64,000 nt of DNA from CAIVAT01 sp964473485. Lineage in GTDB: Bacteria > Bacteroidota > Bacteroidia > Bacteroidales > FEN-979. The notes beneath the pieces were generated by a model. The model was not told where the DNA came from, searched no databases, and worked only from the letters and a program-made list of their open reading frames with translations. Shown in pieces: positions 35,762 to 44,664 of this stretch. Each line of letters starts with the position of its first letter. The stretch's first letter is position 1. A program made the position numbers and the translations under genes. The stretch is from positions 558,001-622,000 of the forward strand of contig CAYYPH010000001.1 in NCBI GenBank assembly GCA_964473485.1, read 5' to 3'.

Positions 35762-37156
35762 TCAGTAGCCCAGGATTTTCAGCATCGATTTAAAGCTTTG
35801 CTCCTTGGAAAAAAGTTTCGTGGTGATCTCTTCGGTCTCCTCATCGATATCGATGAGCACATGTTTGGGCGCGGGGATCAGGCAGTGCTGTATCCCGCCA
35901 TAACCACTTATCGCCTCCTGGTAAGCGCCCGTATGGAACATGCCAATGTATTGTGCGTCGCCATTCATAATCTTCGGTAAAAAAACCGCGTTGCTGTGCT
36001 CCTCGGCATTGTAGAAATCCTCGCTGTCGCAGGTCAGCCCGCCAAGGAACACCCGTTCATATTCAACATCCCAGTTGTTGATGGCCAGCAGGATGAATTT
36101 CTGGTTGATGGCCCATGTATCAGGCAGGGTATTCATGAACGAACTATCAATCATGTTCCATATCTCACGGTCGTTCTGGCGCTTCTGATCGATGATCGAA
36201 AACAGGATGGCCCCGCTTTCGCCCACGGTGAAAGAACCGAATTCGGTGAAAATATCGGGTTCGGGCACTTCATTCCGTTCACAAATACTCTTGATCTGCG
36301 CAATGATCTCCTCGGCCATGTATTCATAATCATAAACGAAATCGAGGGAGTTCTTGATCGGAAGACCGCCACCGATGTTCAATGCAGTGAGTTCCGGGCA
36401 TATTTTCTTCAGGTCGCAATAAACGTTGACGCTTTTGGTGAGCTCGTTCCAGTAATAAGCCTTGTCTTTGATGCCGGTATTGATGAAGAAATGGAGCATC
36501 TTTAGGTCAAATTTCGGGTTGTCCCTGATCTTTTCAATATAGTAGGGAACGATATCATTGTAGCGGACGCCAAGCCGCGAAGTATAAAAATCAAACTTGG
36601 GCTCCTCTTCCGATGCTATCCTGATCCCGATTTGCATTTTGCTTGACAGACTCTGTTCATACTTCTCAAGTTCAAATAGATTGTCAAGAACAGGAATGAC
36701 ATTGGTAAAACCGTTGTTAACCAGGTTGAGTATATTTTCGATGTACAACGGACGTTTAAATCCATTGCAGATTATGTAACGCTCTTTCGAAAACAACCCA
36801 CGCTCTGCAAGATCCTCGATGATGTTAATGTCGAAAGCTGAAGAGGTTTCCAAATGAACATCATTCTTCAATGCCTGTTCAAGCACAAAGCTGAAGTGGG
36901 AGCTTTTCGTACAATAGCAGTAATGATAGTCACCCTGGTAATCAACTTTTGCCATGGCCACGTTAAACAATCGCTTGGCTCGTTGTATCTGAGATGTGAT
37001 CTTGGGTAAATAGGTTATTCGCAACGGAGTTCCGTACTGCTTGATAATGTCCATCAATGAAACATTATTGAAATAAAGCTCATTATCCACTACCTTGAAT
37101 TCCGGTTGAGGAAATTCAAAAGTTTGTTCAATCAAGTCAATATACTTGTTCTTCAT
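35762..37156 (-). CDS. Arginine decarboxylase-like PLP enzyme (fold III)
   Basis: 464 residues, shorter than E. coli SpeA (about 650). It has the alanine-racemase-like barrel with the PLP lysine in CYCTKSSH (Lys84), a glycine loop in NIGGGLPIKN and the C-terminal active-site motif LTCDSEDFY with the conserved Cys-Asp. The Bacteroidota arginine decarboxylase group has this compact form. It would make agmatine, the precursor of putrescine and larger polyamines. Ornithine or lysine as substrate cannot be excluded from sequence. First gene of a two-gene unit. Confidence 0.85.
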   Translation of the reverse strand: MKNKYIDLIEQTFEFPQPEFKVVDNELYFNNVSLMDIIKQYGTPLRITYLPKITSQIQRAKRLFNVAMAKVDYQGDYHYCYCTKSSHFSFVLEQALKNDVHLETSSAFDINIIEDLAERGLFSKERYIICNGFKRPLYIENILNLVNNGFTNVIPVLDNLFELEKYEQSLSSKMQIGIRIASEEEPKFDFYTSRLGVRYNDIVPYYIEKIRDNPKFDLKMLHFFINTGIKDKAYYWNELTKSVNVYCDLKKICPELTALNIGGGLPIKNSLDFVYDYEYMAEEIIAQIKSICERNEVPEPDIFTEFGSFTVGESGAILFSIIDQKRQNDREIWNMIDSSFMNTLPDTWAINQKFILLAINNWDVEYERVFLGGLTCDSEDFYNAEEHSNAVFLPKIMNGDAQYIGMFHTGAYQEAISGYGGIQHCLIPAPKHVLIDIDEETEEITTKLFSKEQSFKSMLKILGY

Positions 37157-37500
37157 CGATCCGGGTTATTTAGATTTCAAACAACGAAGTTAATAAACGA
37201 CTCTGAAATTGACAGAAAACACGCCTGAAAATTAAAACATATTCACTATAATACTGATTTATATTCATTTATATATTCTTTAGTTTAACTATTCAGCACA
37301 AATATCAGAATAAAACATCATTGAATTAAAAATACTTTTACCATTCAGCTATGCCGGATCCATAATTCGATAAGAATCCGGCTGACTTTGTTTAATTTTA
37401 TTGTGCAAATTTATCAAATCTATCATTGATTGATACATGTCATAAAAATTAAAATAATATAAATAATTTTGCCTGCCATTAACGACCTATTACACTTGTC
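37157..37500. other. AT-rich divergent intergenic region upstream of the decarboxylase
   Basis: 344 bp, very AT-rich. On the minus strand two -7 candidates, TAAATTTG (37,406-37,413) and TAGATTTG (37,415-37,422), would start a leader of about 245 nt for the decarboxylase. A 7-bp perfect inverted repeat, GCCGGAT (37,353-37,359) with ATCCGGC (37,376-37,382), lies just downstream of that start. On the plus strand TAATTTTG (37,464-37,471) precedes the gene at 37,501. No RNA gene is recognised. Confidence 0.45.
37464..37471 (+). promoter_or_regulatory. -7 element of the HEAT-like gene
   Basis: TAATTTTG, an exact TAnnTTTG match, 29 bp before the ATG at 37,501. No TTG lies at 17-23 bp upstream. Confidence 0.45.
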
Positions 37501-38034
37501 ATGACTGTATATACTCAGCTTGATGATCTGCTGATGATCGAAACGAGCAGACGCACAACCGATTCAGTGGCAGAATTAGTGTTTCAAAAGCCGGAATTAT
37601 TCAATGACTTATTCAGCATTTTCCTTTCCAACCGTGAGCCTGTCAGCCGGCGTGCTGCCTGGGTAATTGATACGGTATCCGAAGCAATTCCTTCACTGAT
37701 CGAACCAAGAATCAATGAAATTATCGGGGCGCTTGGCAGTTTCAGGCACGATGGTCTGAAAAGACATTCTTTAAGAATTATATCCCGTTCGCCACTGCCC
37801 GGCACTGAACTCCTGGGCATGCTTACCGCGATATGTTTCGACTGGTTGTTATCGGCAGGGGAATCGGTTGCAGTTAAGGTTCACAGCATGGACATCCTTT
37901 ACAGGATTGCCATTGAAGAACCTGATCTGCGAAAGGAACTTGCCGACAGCATTGGCTGGAGAATGGAGGAAGGCACTGCCGGTTTCCGCAATCATGCCTC
38001 GAAAATACTGCAGAAACTCTCCCGGTTGGAATAA
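37501..38034 (+). CDS. HEAT/ARM-repeat-like small cytoplasmic protein
   Basis: 177 residues, mostly helical, without signal or membrane segment. The pattern of paired amphipathic helices (for example SRRAAWVIDTVSEAIPSLIEP and KRHSLRIISRSP, then VAVKVHSMDILYRIA) resembles HEAT or ARM repeats, which act as protein-binding scaffolds. The stretch VKVHSMDILYRIA is the clearest repeat. No catalytic motif is visible. I cannot assign a function. Confidence 0.7.
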   Translation: MTVYTQLDDLLMIETSRRTTDSVAELVFQKPELFNDLFSIFLSNREPVSRRAAWVIDTVSEAIPSLIEPRINEIIGALGSFRHDGLKRHSLRIISRSPLPGTELLGMLTAICFDWLLSAGESVAVKVHSMDILYRIAIEEPDLRKELADSIGWRMEEGTAGFRNHASKILQKLSRLE

Positions 38035-38057
38035 CCCCCACTTTGTGTTTATCTTTG
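38026..38057 (+). promoter_or_regulatory. Promoter of the DUF1036 gene
   Basis: -33 TTG at 38,026-38,028 (inside the end of the upstream gene) and -7 TATCTTTG at 38,050-38,057, 21 bp apart. The start codon is at 38,091. This supports the internal ATG rather than the open frame from 38,043, which would overlap the promoter. Confidence 0.6.
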
Positions 38058-38090
38058 CCTCTCAAAACCACTATACCTAATTTCAGAACC

Positions 38091-38516
38091 ATGAAATCTT
38101 TAGCCATATTCCTCATCATCAGCCTGACCGTTTTAACCGCCGGCCGGGCGCAAATCGTTTTCGAGAACCACCTGAAAGAATCCGTATACGTCGCCTTTGC
38201 ACGCTATGTATCCAACGAATCGGGTGGTTTCTGGGTCACCAAAGGCTGGTCGACCGTTAACGCCGGAAGCGGAATGAAAGCCTTCGATGCAATCAATCCC
38301 CGTGACTCCATCGGATATTTCGTGATCACACGAATCTCGGAAGTTCCTTATCCCGGAAAAAAGCAGTTGCTGGTACACCCTACCGACAAATTTCTCATCA
38401 GGGATGCAGACCGTGAGTCTGCACTCCGCGACCATCCCGGCTATGAATGGCGGCTATTCAGGCTCATCCGCATGGAACCGGGCAAAATGTCGGGGGTTAT
38501 CTCGTTTAAGGGTTAG
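38091..38516 (+). CDS. Secreted DUF1036-like protein
   Basis: 141 residues from the ATG at 38,091. A Sec signal peptide ends about GRAQ (residue 19). The mature part shows the DUF1036 pattern: an N-terminal FENHLKESVYVAFARYV, then KGWSTVNAG, in the position of the family's GWW-V-PG motif. The family is of unknown function and is usually exported to the periplasm. Nothing in the neighbourhood suggests a partner. Confidence 0.75.
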   Translation: MKSLAIFLIISLTVLTAGRAQIVFENHLKESVYVAFARYVSNESGGFWVTKGWSTVNAGSGMKAFDAINPRDSIGYFVITRISEVPYPGKKQLLVHPTDKFLIRDADRESALRDHPGYEWRLFRLIRMEPGKMSGVISFKG

Positions 38517-38589
38517 CCCGGCGTTTATCATCTTATTCTTCAGATTTACAATGTATTGCCGAAACGAAAAATTCCGGTGTATTATTCTA

Positions 38590-38620
38590 TTGGTTATTTC
38601 GGGGGAATTTTCTAATTTTG
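38590..38620 (+). promoter_or_regulatory. Promoter of secDF
   Basis: -33 TTG at 38,590-38,592 and -7 TAATTTTG at 38,613-38,620, 20 bp apart, with 52 nt to the ATG at 38,673. Confidence 0.65.
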
Positions 38621-38672
38621 CACCCTCAAAAAAAAGGCTTATCAGAAACCAATACATTTAAATCCTTAACTC

Positions 38673-41600
38673 ATGCAGAATAAAGGCGTTGTAAAATTCT
38701 TCACGATCACATTCATCCTGGTTTGTTTGTTCCAGCTCTCGTTCACTTTTATCAGTTACCTCTACACGGGAAAAGCGGAAAGTTACGCCAATAATCCAGT
38801 CGTGACAGAGATGGCGAAGAAACTTTCGAAGGGTGACCCCGTCAGGGAAGAGTTTTTCTTTGATTCCATTGCCAAAGCCAGACTCGAATACTATAACGAT
38901 TCCATGGCCAATATCGGGGTTTACAATATCCTGTTAAAAAATTATACCCTCAAGGATGTTCGCGAACGTGAAATAAACCTGGGGCTCGACCTCAAGGGAG
39001 GGATGAACGTGACAATGGCTGTTTCGGTGCCGGATGTGATCCGGGCTTTATCGGGTTACAACCAGGATCCCACTTTCAACAAAGCGTTGGCAAAAGCCAT
39101 TGAAAAGGAGAAGACCAGCACCGCCGATTTCGTTGATCTTTTCGCGGAATCATTCCGCGAAGCCGATCCGAACGCAAAACTGGCCGCTATCTTCAACACC
39201 GTTGAGTTAAAGGACCGGATCAATTACAACTCGACCAACGACCAGGTGATCGCGGTGATCAGGGAAGAGAGCAACGCTGCCATCGACCGCACCTACAACA
39301 TTCTCACCTCACGTATCGACCGTTTCGGCGTTGTTCAACCGAATATCCAACGTTTGCAGACAGCCGGCCGCATCCTGATCGAGTTGCCTGGTATCAAAGA
39401 CCCTGACCGGGTGAGAAAACTCCTGCAGGGGACAGCCCAGCTCGAATTCTGGGAAACATACCAGTTCCCGACCCTCCAGCCTTTCTTTGCTGATGCCAAC
39501 AAAAAACTACCCGCGCTGCTGAACCTCAGCCAGGATTCAATCCCGTCCGACAGCACCCTGGCTACCGACACATCGGCCACGACAAAAGCGCTCAACAACC
39601 AGAAGACCCTGGCCGAAAAAACGGAAGCAGGCACGCAGGCAGATACCAGTAAAAAAGACACTGCCGGAAACGCACTCCTGAAGCAACTGGGCTCTGATAC
39701 TTCGAAAACTTCAGCAGCCGCTAAACAGCAACAGTCTTTCGAAGAATATGCAAAAAACAATCCCCTCTTCGCCTACCTGAATCCAGCCATTTACCAGGAC
39801 AAGAACGGGCAGTATGTTGCGGGGCAGACAGCCATGGTTGGCCAGTCGTTCATCAAGGATACCGCCAGGGTTAACCAAATGCTTCGTCTTACCAAAAACC
39901 TGTTCCCCAGGGACATGAAACTTGCCTGGACTGTGAAGCCAAGGGCCGAAGCAAAGGATGTGCTCGAACTGGTAGCCCTGAAAGTCACTTCACGCGACGG
40001 TTCCCCGGCCTTGGGCGGCGATGTCATTACCAATGCCCGGCAGGATTATGACCAAAACGGCCGCGTGGAGGTATCGATGTCGATGAATTCGGAAGGAGCA
40101 CGTATATGGAAGCGCCTGACAGGCGACAACATCGGCAAACAAATCGCCATCGTGCTCGACGGTTACATTTACAGTTACCCGAATGTGAACAGTGAGATCC
40201 CCAACGGGATGTCCTCCATCACAGGCGGAAACATGACCGTTGAGGAAGCCCAGGACCTTGCCAATATCCTTAAAGCAGGAAAGCTTCCGGCACCCGCCCG
40301 TATCGTTGCCGAGGAGGTTGTCGGTCCTTCGTTGGGACAGGAATCCATCAACGCTGGTCTTCTCTCGTTTATCATCGCCTTCATTGGTGTTCTTCTCTAT
40401 ATGTCGCTCTATTACGGACGCGCCGGCCACGTAGCTGACATTGCCCTCTTCGCCAACGTATTCTTCCTGTTCGGCGTTATGGCCTCCATCGGCGCTGTGC
40501 TCACCCTTCCCGGTATTGCCGGTATCGTGCTGACCCTCGCCATGGCCGTCGACTCTAACGTTATCATCTACGAGCGTATGCGCGAGGAGATCAGGGCAGG
40601 CAAAGGCGTCAGGCTCGTGGTCAAGGATGGCTTCAGGCACGCCTATTCGGCCATTATCGACGGACACGTCACCACCATCCTCACCGGTATTGTTCTCTAC
40701 ATCTTTGGTTCCGGCCCCGTTCAGGGTTTTGCCACCACACTTGTGATCGGTCTTTTATTATCCCTTTTCTCTTCGATCTTCATTGCCAGACTGATCTTCG
40801 AATGGATGCTCGACCGCGATATGCACATCACTACCGGAAACCGGTACACCATGAACCTCTTTACGAAGGTCAACTTCGATTTTATCGGACTCAGGAGAAA
40901 GATGTACATCGTTTCGCTTGCTGCACTAATCCCTGGTATCATTGCCATTGTTTTCAGGGGACTTGACCCGGGGCTTGATTTTACGGGTGGCCGCAGCTTT
41001 GTGGTTCGTTTCGACCAGAATGTATCCACCAACGACTTGCGCGAATCACTGCGTGGCCAGTTTGGTGAATCTCCCGAAGTAAAGACTTTCGGACCTAAAA
41101 ACCAGGTGAAGATAACTACCAAGTACCTGATCACCGAACGCAGTGAGGCATCAGATTCGATCGTTGACGCCAAACTCTTTGAAGGCGTTCAGAAATTCTA
41201 TAAAACCCCCATCACCTATGCCGATTTCAAATCGAATGACGCCGGCAAGATCATCGGGGAACTGAGTTCGCAGCGTGTCGACCCAACCATCAGTTATGCC
41301 CTGATATGGAAAGCATTCATGGCAGTCATGTTCTCACTGGTCATCATTTTCATCTATATTGCCTTCCGGTTCAAGAACTGGCAGTTCGGGCTTGGCGGGG
41401 TTATCGCCCTTGCGCATGACACACTGATCATCGTCAGTCTGTTCGCATTGTTCCATGGCATCCTGCCGTTCGGAATGGAGGTGGATCAGCACTTTATCGC
41501 AGCGCTGCTTACCATTATCGGTTACTCGATCATGGACACCGTTATTATCTTCGACAGGATCAGGGAAAACAGGTTACTGTATCCCAAACGTGAACTTGGC

Positions 41601-41858
41601 CTGAATATCAATGCAGCTATCAGCAGCACCCTCGGTCGAACCGTCAACACCTCAGGGGTTACCCTTGTCACACTGATCATCATTTTCATATTCGGCGGAG
41701 AGGTTCTCAGGGGATTCACCTTTGCCCTTATTGCCGGGGTCATGATCGGAACCTACTCCTCGGTTTTCGTCGCCACACCAATTGCCTACGACATTCTCGG
41801 ATGGCAGAAACGCCGCAAAGAAATGAAGGAAGCTGAAGGAAAAGCAAAAACAAAGTAA
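38673..41858 (+). CDS. secDF: Fused protein translocase subunit SecDF
   Basis: 1061 residues. SecD and SecF are joined in one chain, as is usual in Bacteroidota. It uses the proton-motive force to pull proteins through SecYEG. The SecD half has the NLGLDLKGGMNVTM motif (near residue 105), a periplasmic head and six helices ending with MAVDSNVIIYERMREE. The SecF half has FTGGRSFVVRF, the later GYSIMDTVIIFDRIREN and six helices. Between the P1 subdomains (about residues 285-370) is a long Ser/Thr/Lys/Ala-rich hydrophilic insertion, a common feature of Bacteroidota homologues. Followed by a strong terminator. Confidence 0.97.
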   Translation: MQNKGVVKFFTITFILVCLFQLSFTFISYLYTGKAESYANNPVVTEMAKKLSKGDPVREEFFFDSIAKARLEYYNDSMANIGVYNILLKNYTLKDVREREINLGLDLKGGMNVTMAVSVPDVIRALSGYNQDPTFNKALAKAIEKEKTSTADFVDLFAESFREADPNAKLAAIFNTVELKDRINYNSTNDQVIAVIREESNAAIDRTYNILTSRIDRFGVVQPNIQRLQTAGRILIELPGIKDPDRVRKLLQGTAQLEFWETYQFPTLQPFFADANKKLPALLNLSQDSIPSDSTLATDTSATTKALNNQKTLAEKTEAGTQADTSKKDTAGNALLKQLGSDTSKTSAAAKQQQSFEEYAKNNPLFAYLNPAIYQDKNGQYVAGQTAMVGQSFIKDTARVNQMLRLTKNLFPRDMKLAWTVKPRAEAKDVLELVALKVTSRDGSPALGGDVITNARQDYDQNGRVEVSMSMNSEGARIWKRLTGDNIGKQIAIVLDGYIYSYPNVNSEIPNGMSSITGGNMTVEEAQDLANILKAGKLPAPARIVAEEVVGPSLGQESINAGLLSFIIAFIGVLLYMSLYYGRAGHVADIALFANVFFLFGVMASIGAVLTLPGIAGIVLTLAMAVDSNVIIYERMREEIRAGKGVRLVVKDGFRHAYSAIIDGHVTTILTGIVLYIFGSGPVQGFATTLVIGLLLSLFSSIFIARLIFEWMLDRDMHITTGNRYTMNLFTKVNFDFIGLRRKMYIVSLAALIPGIIAIVFRGLDPGLDFTGGRSFVVRFDQNVSTNDLRESLRGQFGESPEVKTFGPKNQVKITTKYLITERSEASDSIVDAKLFEGVQKFYKTPITYADFKSNDAGKIIGELSSQRVDPTISYALIWKAFMAVMFSLVIIFIYIAFRFKNWQFGLGGVIALAHDTLIIVSLFALFHGILPFGMEVDQHFIAALLTIIGYSIMDTVIIFDRIRENRLLYPKRELGLNINAAISSTLGRTVNTSGVTLVTLIIIFIFGGEVLRGFTFALIAGVMIGTYSSVFVATPIAYDILGWQKRRKEMKEAEGKAKTK

Positions 41859-41878
41859 ATTTGAATGATAACACCAGA

Positions 41879-41917
41879 CCCTGTCAGGAAATCCTATCCT
41901 GACAGGGTTCTTTTTTT
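41879..41917 (+). terminator. Strong intrinsic terminator of secDF
   Basis: A perfect 11-bp stem, CCCTGTCAGGA (41,879-41,889) with TCCTGACAGGG (41,897-41,907), a seven-base loop and a T-tract (TTCTTTTTTT). Confidence 0.95.
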
Positions 41918-41941
41918 ATACCCGCTCTTCAGACTTTTATA

Positions 41942-41949
41942 TATATTTG
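41942..41949 (+). promoter_or_regulatory. -7 element of the PorE-like gene
   Basis: TATATTTG, an exact TAnnTTTG match, 30 bp before the ATG at 41,980. It supports the internal start over the in-frame codon at 41,947, which falls inside this element. Confidence 0.55.
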
Positions 41950-41979
41950 TACGTTAATAAGGAATTCAATTTGCCTTTT

Positions 41980-44664
41980 ATGCGCAACAAACCATTTCTC
42001 CTTTTCCTTCTTCTCATTCTTTTTACGGGCACCATGATCCAGGCCCAGAACAAGGTCACCCGGGCCGCCGACCAGGCCTTTGCCGATCAGTTGTTCCTCC
42101 AGGCTTTGCAGAAATACCAGAAGGCTTATTCGAAAGTAAAGAATAACAAGGCTGAGCGTGACCGTATCTCATTCAGGATTGCTGAATGTTACCGGTATAT
42201 GAACAACACCAAAAGAGCGGAGACATCGTACAAGCGCCTCGTAAACAATGCCAAATATGTGAAGGACGACCCGAAGGTGTTGCTTTTGTATGCCAATATG
42301 CTCAAGACCAATGGCAACTATGACGAAGCCATCAAACAATACCAGGCTTACAAGGAGCGGGTGCCGGGCGACACCATCTCAGAGGCCGCTATTGAAGCCT
42401 GCAAAATAGCCAGGGAATGGATGAACAATCCAAGTAAATATGATGTCAGGTGGGAAAAAATGCTGAATACCAAAGATGATGAATTCGCTGCAGCCTATGC
42501 CGATAAAAAGTTCATTTCCATCATCTTCACTTCCGACCGTGGAGGAGCAAAAGGGCGTGATATCGATAACTGGACCGGCCTTGGGTTTTCCGATTTCTTT
42601 TTCAGCAGGATCGATAAAAAAGGTGACTGGAGCAAGCCCATTCCGGCCGACGACGCCGGGATGATCAACTCGAAGGCCAATGATGGCGTCGGGCAGTTCA
42701 ATGCCAGGTTCTCATCCTTTTACTTCACCCGTTGCTGGAATAATCCCGAAAAGCGCAACGGATGCGGCATTTTCAAAACCACCCGCCAGGGCGGAACCAC
42801 ATGGTCTGAGCCCGAAATGATTGATTTCGGCGCCGATTCCACCAAAGTACTTGGGCATCCAACGGTGGCTTCAGACGAAACCATCTATTTCTCGGCCGAT
42901 CTTCCCGGAGGATACGGAGGCAAGGATATATGGATGGCCAAAAAAGACAAAAAGGGCGGGCGTTACATGAAACAGAACATGGGCCCTGAGATCAATACGG
43001 CCGGCGATGAACTTTTTCCATTCATCAGGAATGACAGCATTCTCTATTTCGCTTCCAATGGGCATCCCGGGATGGGCGGACTGGATATTTTCGTAACCAC
43101 CTACTCAAAAACCGGGTCCTCCTCCTACCAGTGGAAATCAACCGGAAAACCGTCAAGCGCCATCAGCGGGGCGACATCAGCCATGTACAAACCTTTGGCG
43201 GATTCAACAACCGCTGCAAGCCCGCAAAGTGGGGCAGACAGCACGACCGCTGGGCTTCAATGGCAGGGAACCGGTGAGCAGCCGCTGTCGCTCATCAGCG
43301 GAGCCACGTCGGGTGCATACCAGCCCGCACAACCTGCAGCGAAACCGGGCTGGACCAAACCCGAAAACATGAGATACCCTATCAATTCTCACGCCGACGA
43401 TTTTGCCATTGTGTTCAACGGGGATGAATCCGAGCAAGGTCTGTTCTCCTCCAGCCGGCCTGGTGGAAAGGGACGGGATGATATTTACTCGTTCGTGATC
43501 CCGCCGGTCTATTTTACGCTCGAAGGAACCATCACGGATGACCGTACCCTTCAGCCAATACCCGGCGCAAAAGTCAGGATTGTCGGGACCAACGGCAGGA
43601 TTATCGAGGATAACACCGATGACAAGGGAAATTACGGTTTCAATAAAATGCAGATCGCTCCCAATACCACCTACGACATCCTTGTGACAAAGAAGGATTA
43701 CTTCAACGAAAAAGGAAGAGAGACCACGGTAGGACTCGAGAAAAGTAAGGACCTGGTCCGCAACTTTGTGCTTCGCCCCATTCCGAAAAAACCGGTGGTG
43801 TTGCCCGACATCCTTTACGACCTGGCCAAATGGGACCTCAAACCCCAGTACCAGGATTCCCTGATTGGACTTATTGAAACCCTTGATGCCAACGAAACCA
43901 TCGTGATAGAACTTGCATCGCATACCGACTCGCGCGACAGCGACGAAAGAAATGACATCCTTTCGCAGAAGCGCGCCCAAAGCGTGGTTGATTACCTGAT
44001 ATCGCGCGGTATCGATCCCGACCGTCTGGTTGCAAGGGGTTACGGAGAGCGCGTTCCAAGAACTCTGGCCAGGGATATCACACGCGAAGGTTATACATTC
44101 CCTGCAGGAACGACGCTCACCGATTCTGTGATCAACCTGCTGCCGTCGAACAACATCAAGGAGGCCGCCCACCAGTTGAACCGGAGGTCGGAGTTCACCA
44201 TCCTGCGAAATGATTTCGTTCCCAAGACCAAGGTCACCAAACCTACTGCCACAAAAATCGAAGTTGTGGTCAAACCTGAAGAGAACAATGTTCCCTTCAA
44301 AAAGAACAAGGACGGAATCATTGAAGCGACCTGTTATCTGAGCGGTATCACTACTCCCTTTACCTTCGATCCGAAGGAAAAGAGCGTCTATATTTCACCG
44401 GTTCTCACGCTTAAATTGTTGAAGGATGGCGTGATCGACAAGTCAAATTTCGATGGCGACCCAACCAAAATTTTAGGAGAAGGGACTGTCGCCGACAAGG
44501 CCGTACTTACTCTTAAGGAGGTAAGGATCGGGAAAAATACGGTGAAGGATGTGAAAGCCACGGTTAACAAAAAGACCGCATCATTCCACTTCGGCGACAG
44601 CCTGCTGAAGCAATTCGGGCAATACAGCATTGATGAAGGCAGCAGTGAATTCATTTTCGAATGA
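41980..44664 (+). CDS. PorE-like OmpA protein with C-terminal degenerate retropepsin-like domain
   Basis: 894 residues from the ATG at 41,980. Signal peptide (1-23); TPR repeats (about 25-150, e.g. FADQLFLQALQKYQKAY); WD40-like PD40 propeller (about 160-510); a carboxypeptidase regulatory-like beta domain (about 515-610); an OmpA peptidoglycan-binding domain (about 620-750, HTDSRDSDERNDILSQKRAQ). This order matches PorE, which ties the T9SS machinery to peptidoglycan. The last 125 residues look like a clan AA (retropepsin) fold: FTFDPKEKSVYIS in the place of the DTG loop, then VRIGKNTVKDVKA and DSLLKQFGQYSIDEG. The Thr-Gly of the catalytic triad is lost, so proteolysis is unlikely. The propeller contains an imperfect duplicate of an ISGATS segment. 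Confidence 0.82.
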   Translation: MRNKPFLLFLLLILFTGTMIQAQNKVTRAADQAFADQLFLQALQKYQKAYSKVKNNKAERDRISFRIAECYRYMNNTKRAETSYKRLVNNAKYVKDDPKVLLLYANMLKTNGNYDEAIKQYQAYKERVPGDTISEAAIEACKIAREWMNNPSKYDVRWEKMLNTKDDEFAAAYADKKFISIIFTSDRGGAKGRDIDNWTGLGFSDFFFSRIDKKGDWSKPIPADDAGMINSKANDGVGQFNARFSSFYFTRCWNNPEKRNGCGIFKTTRQGGTTWSEPEMIDFGADSTKVLGHPTVASDETIYFSADLPGGYGGKDIWMAKKDKKGGRYMKQNMGPEINTAGDELFPFIRNDSILYFASNGHPGMGGLDIFVTTYSKTGSSSYQWKSTGKPSSAISGATSAMYKPLADSTTAASPQSGADSTTAGLQWQGTGEQPLSLISGATSGAYQPAQPAAKPGWTKPENMRYPINSHADDFAIVFNGDESEQGLFSSSRPGGKGRDDIYSFVIPPVYFTLEGTITDDRTLQPIPGAKVRIVGTNGRIIEDNTDDKGNYGFNKMQIAPNTTYDILVTKKDYFNEKGRETTVGLEKSKDLVRNFVLRPIPKKPVVLPDILYDLAKWDLKPQYQDSLIGLIETLDANETIVIELASHTDSRDSDERNDILSQKRAQSVVDYLISRGIDPDRLVARGYGERVPRTLARDITREGYTFPAGTTLTDSVINLLPSNNIKEAAHQLNRRSEFTILRNDFVPKTKVTKPTATKIEVVVKPEENNVPFKKNKDGIIEATCYLSGITTPFTFDPKEKSVYISPVLTLKLLKDGVIDKSNFDGDPTKILGEGTVADKAVLTLKEVRIGKNTVKDVKATVNKKTASFHFGDSLLKQFGQYSIDEGSSEFIFE

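Noticed and set aside
43204..44172. 322-codon minus-strand frame opposite the PorE-like gene
   Set aside because: Shadow of the coding strand; composition and motifs fit only the plus-strand protein.
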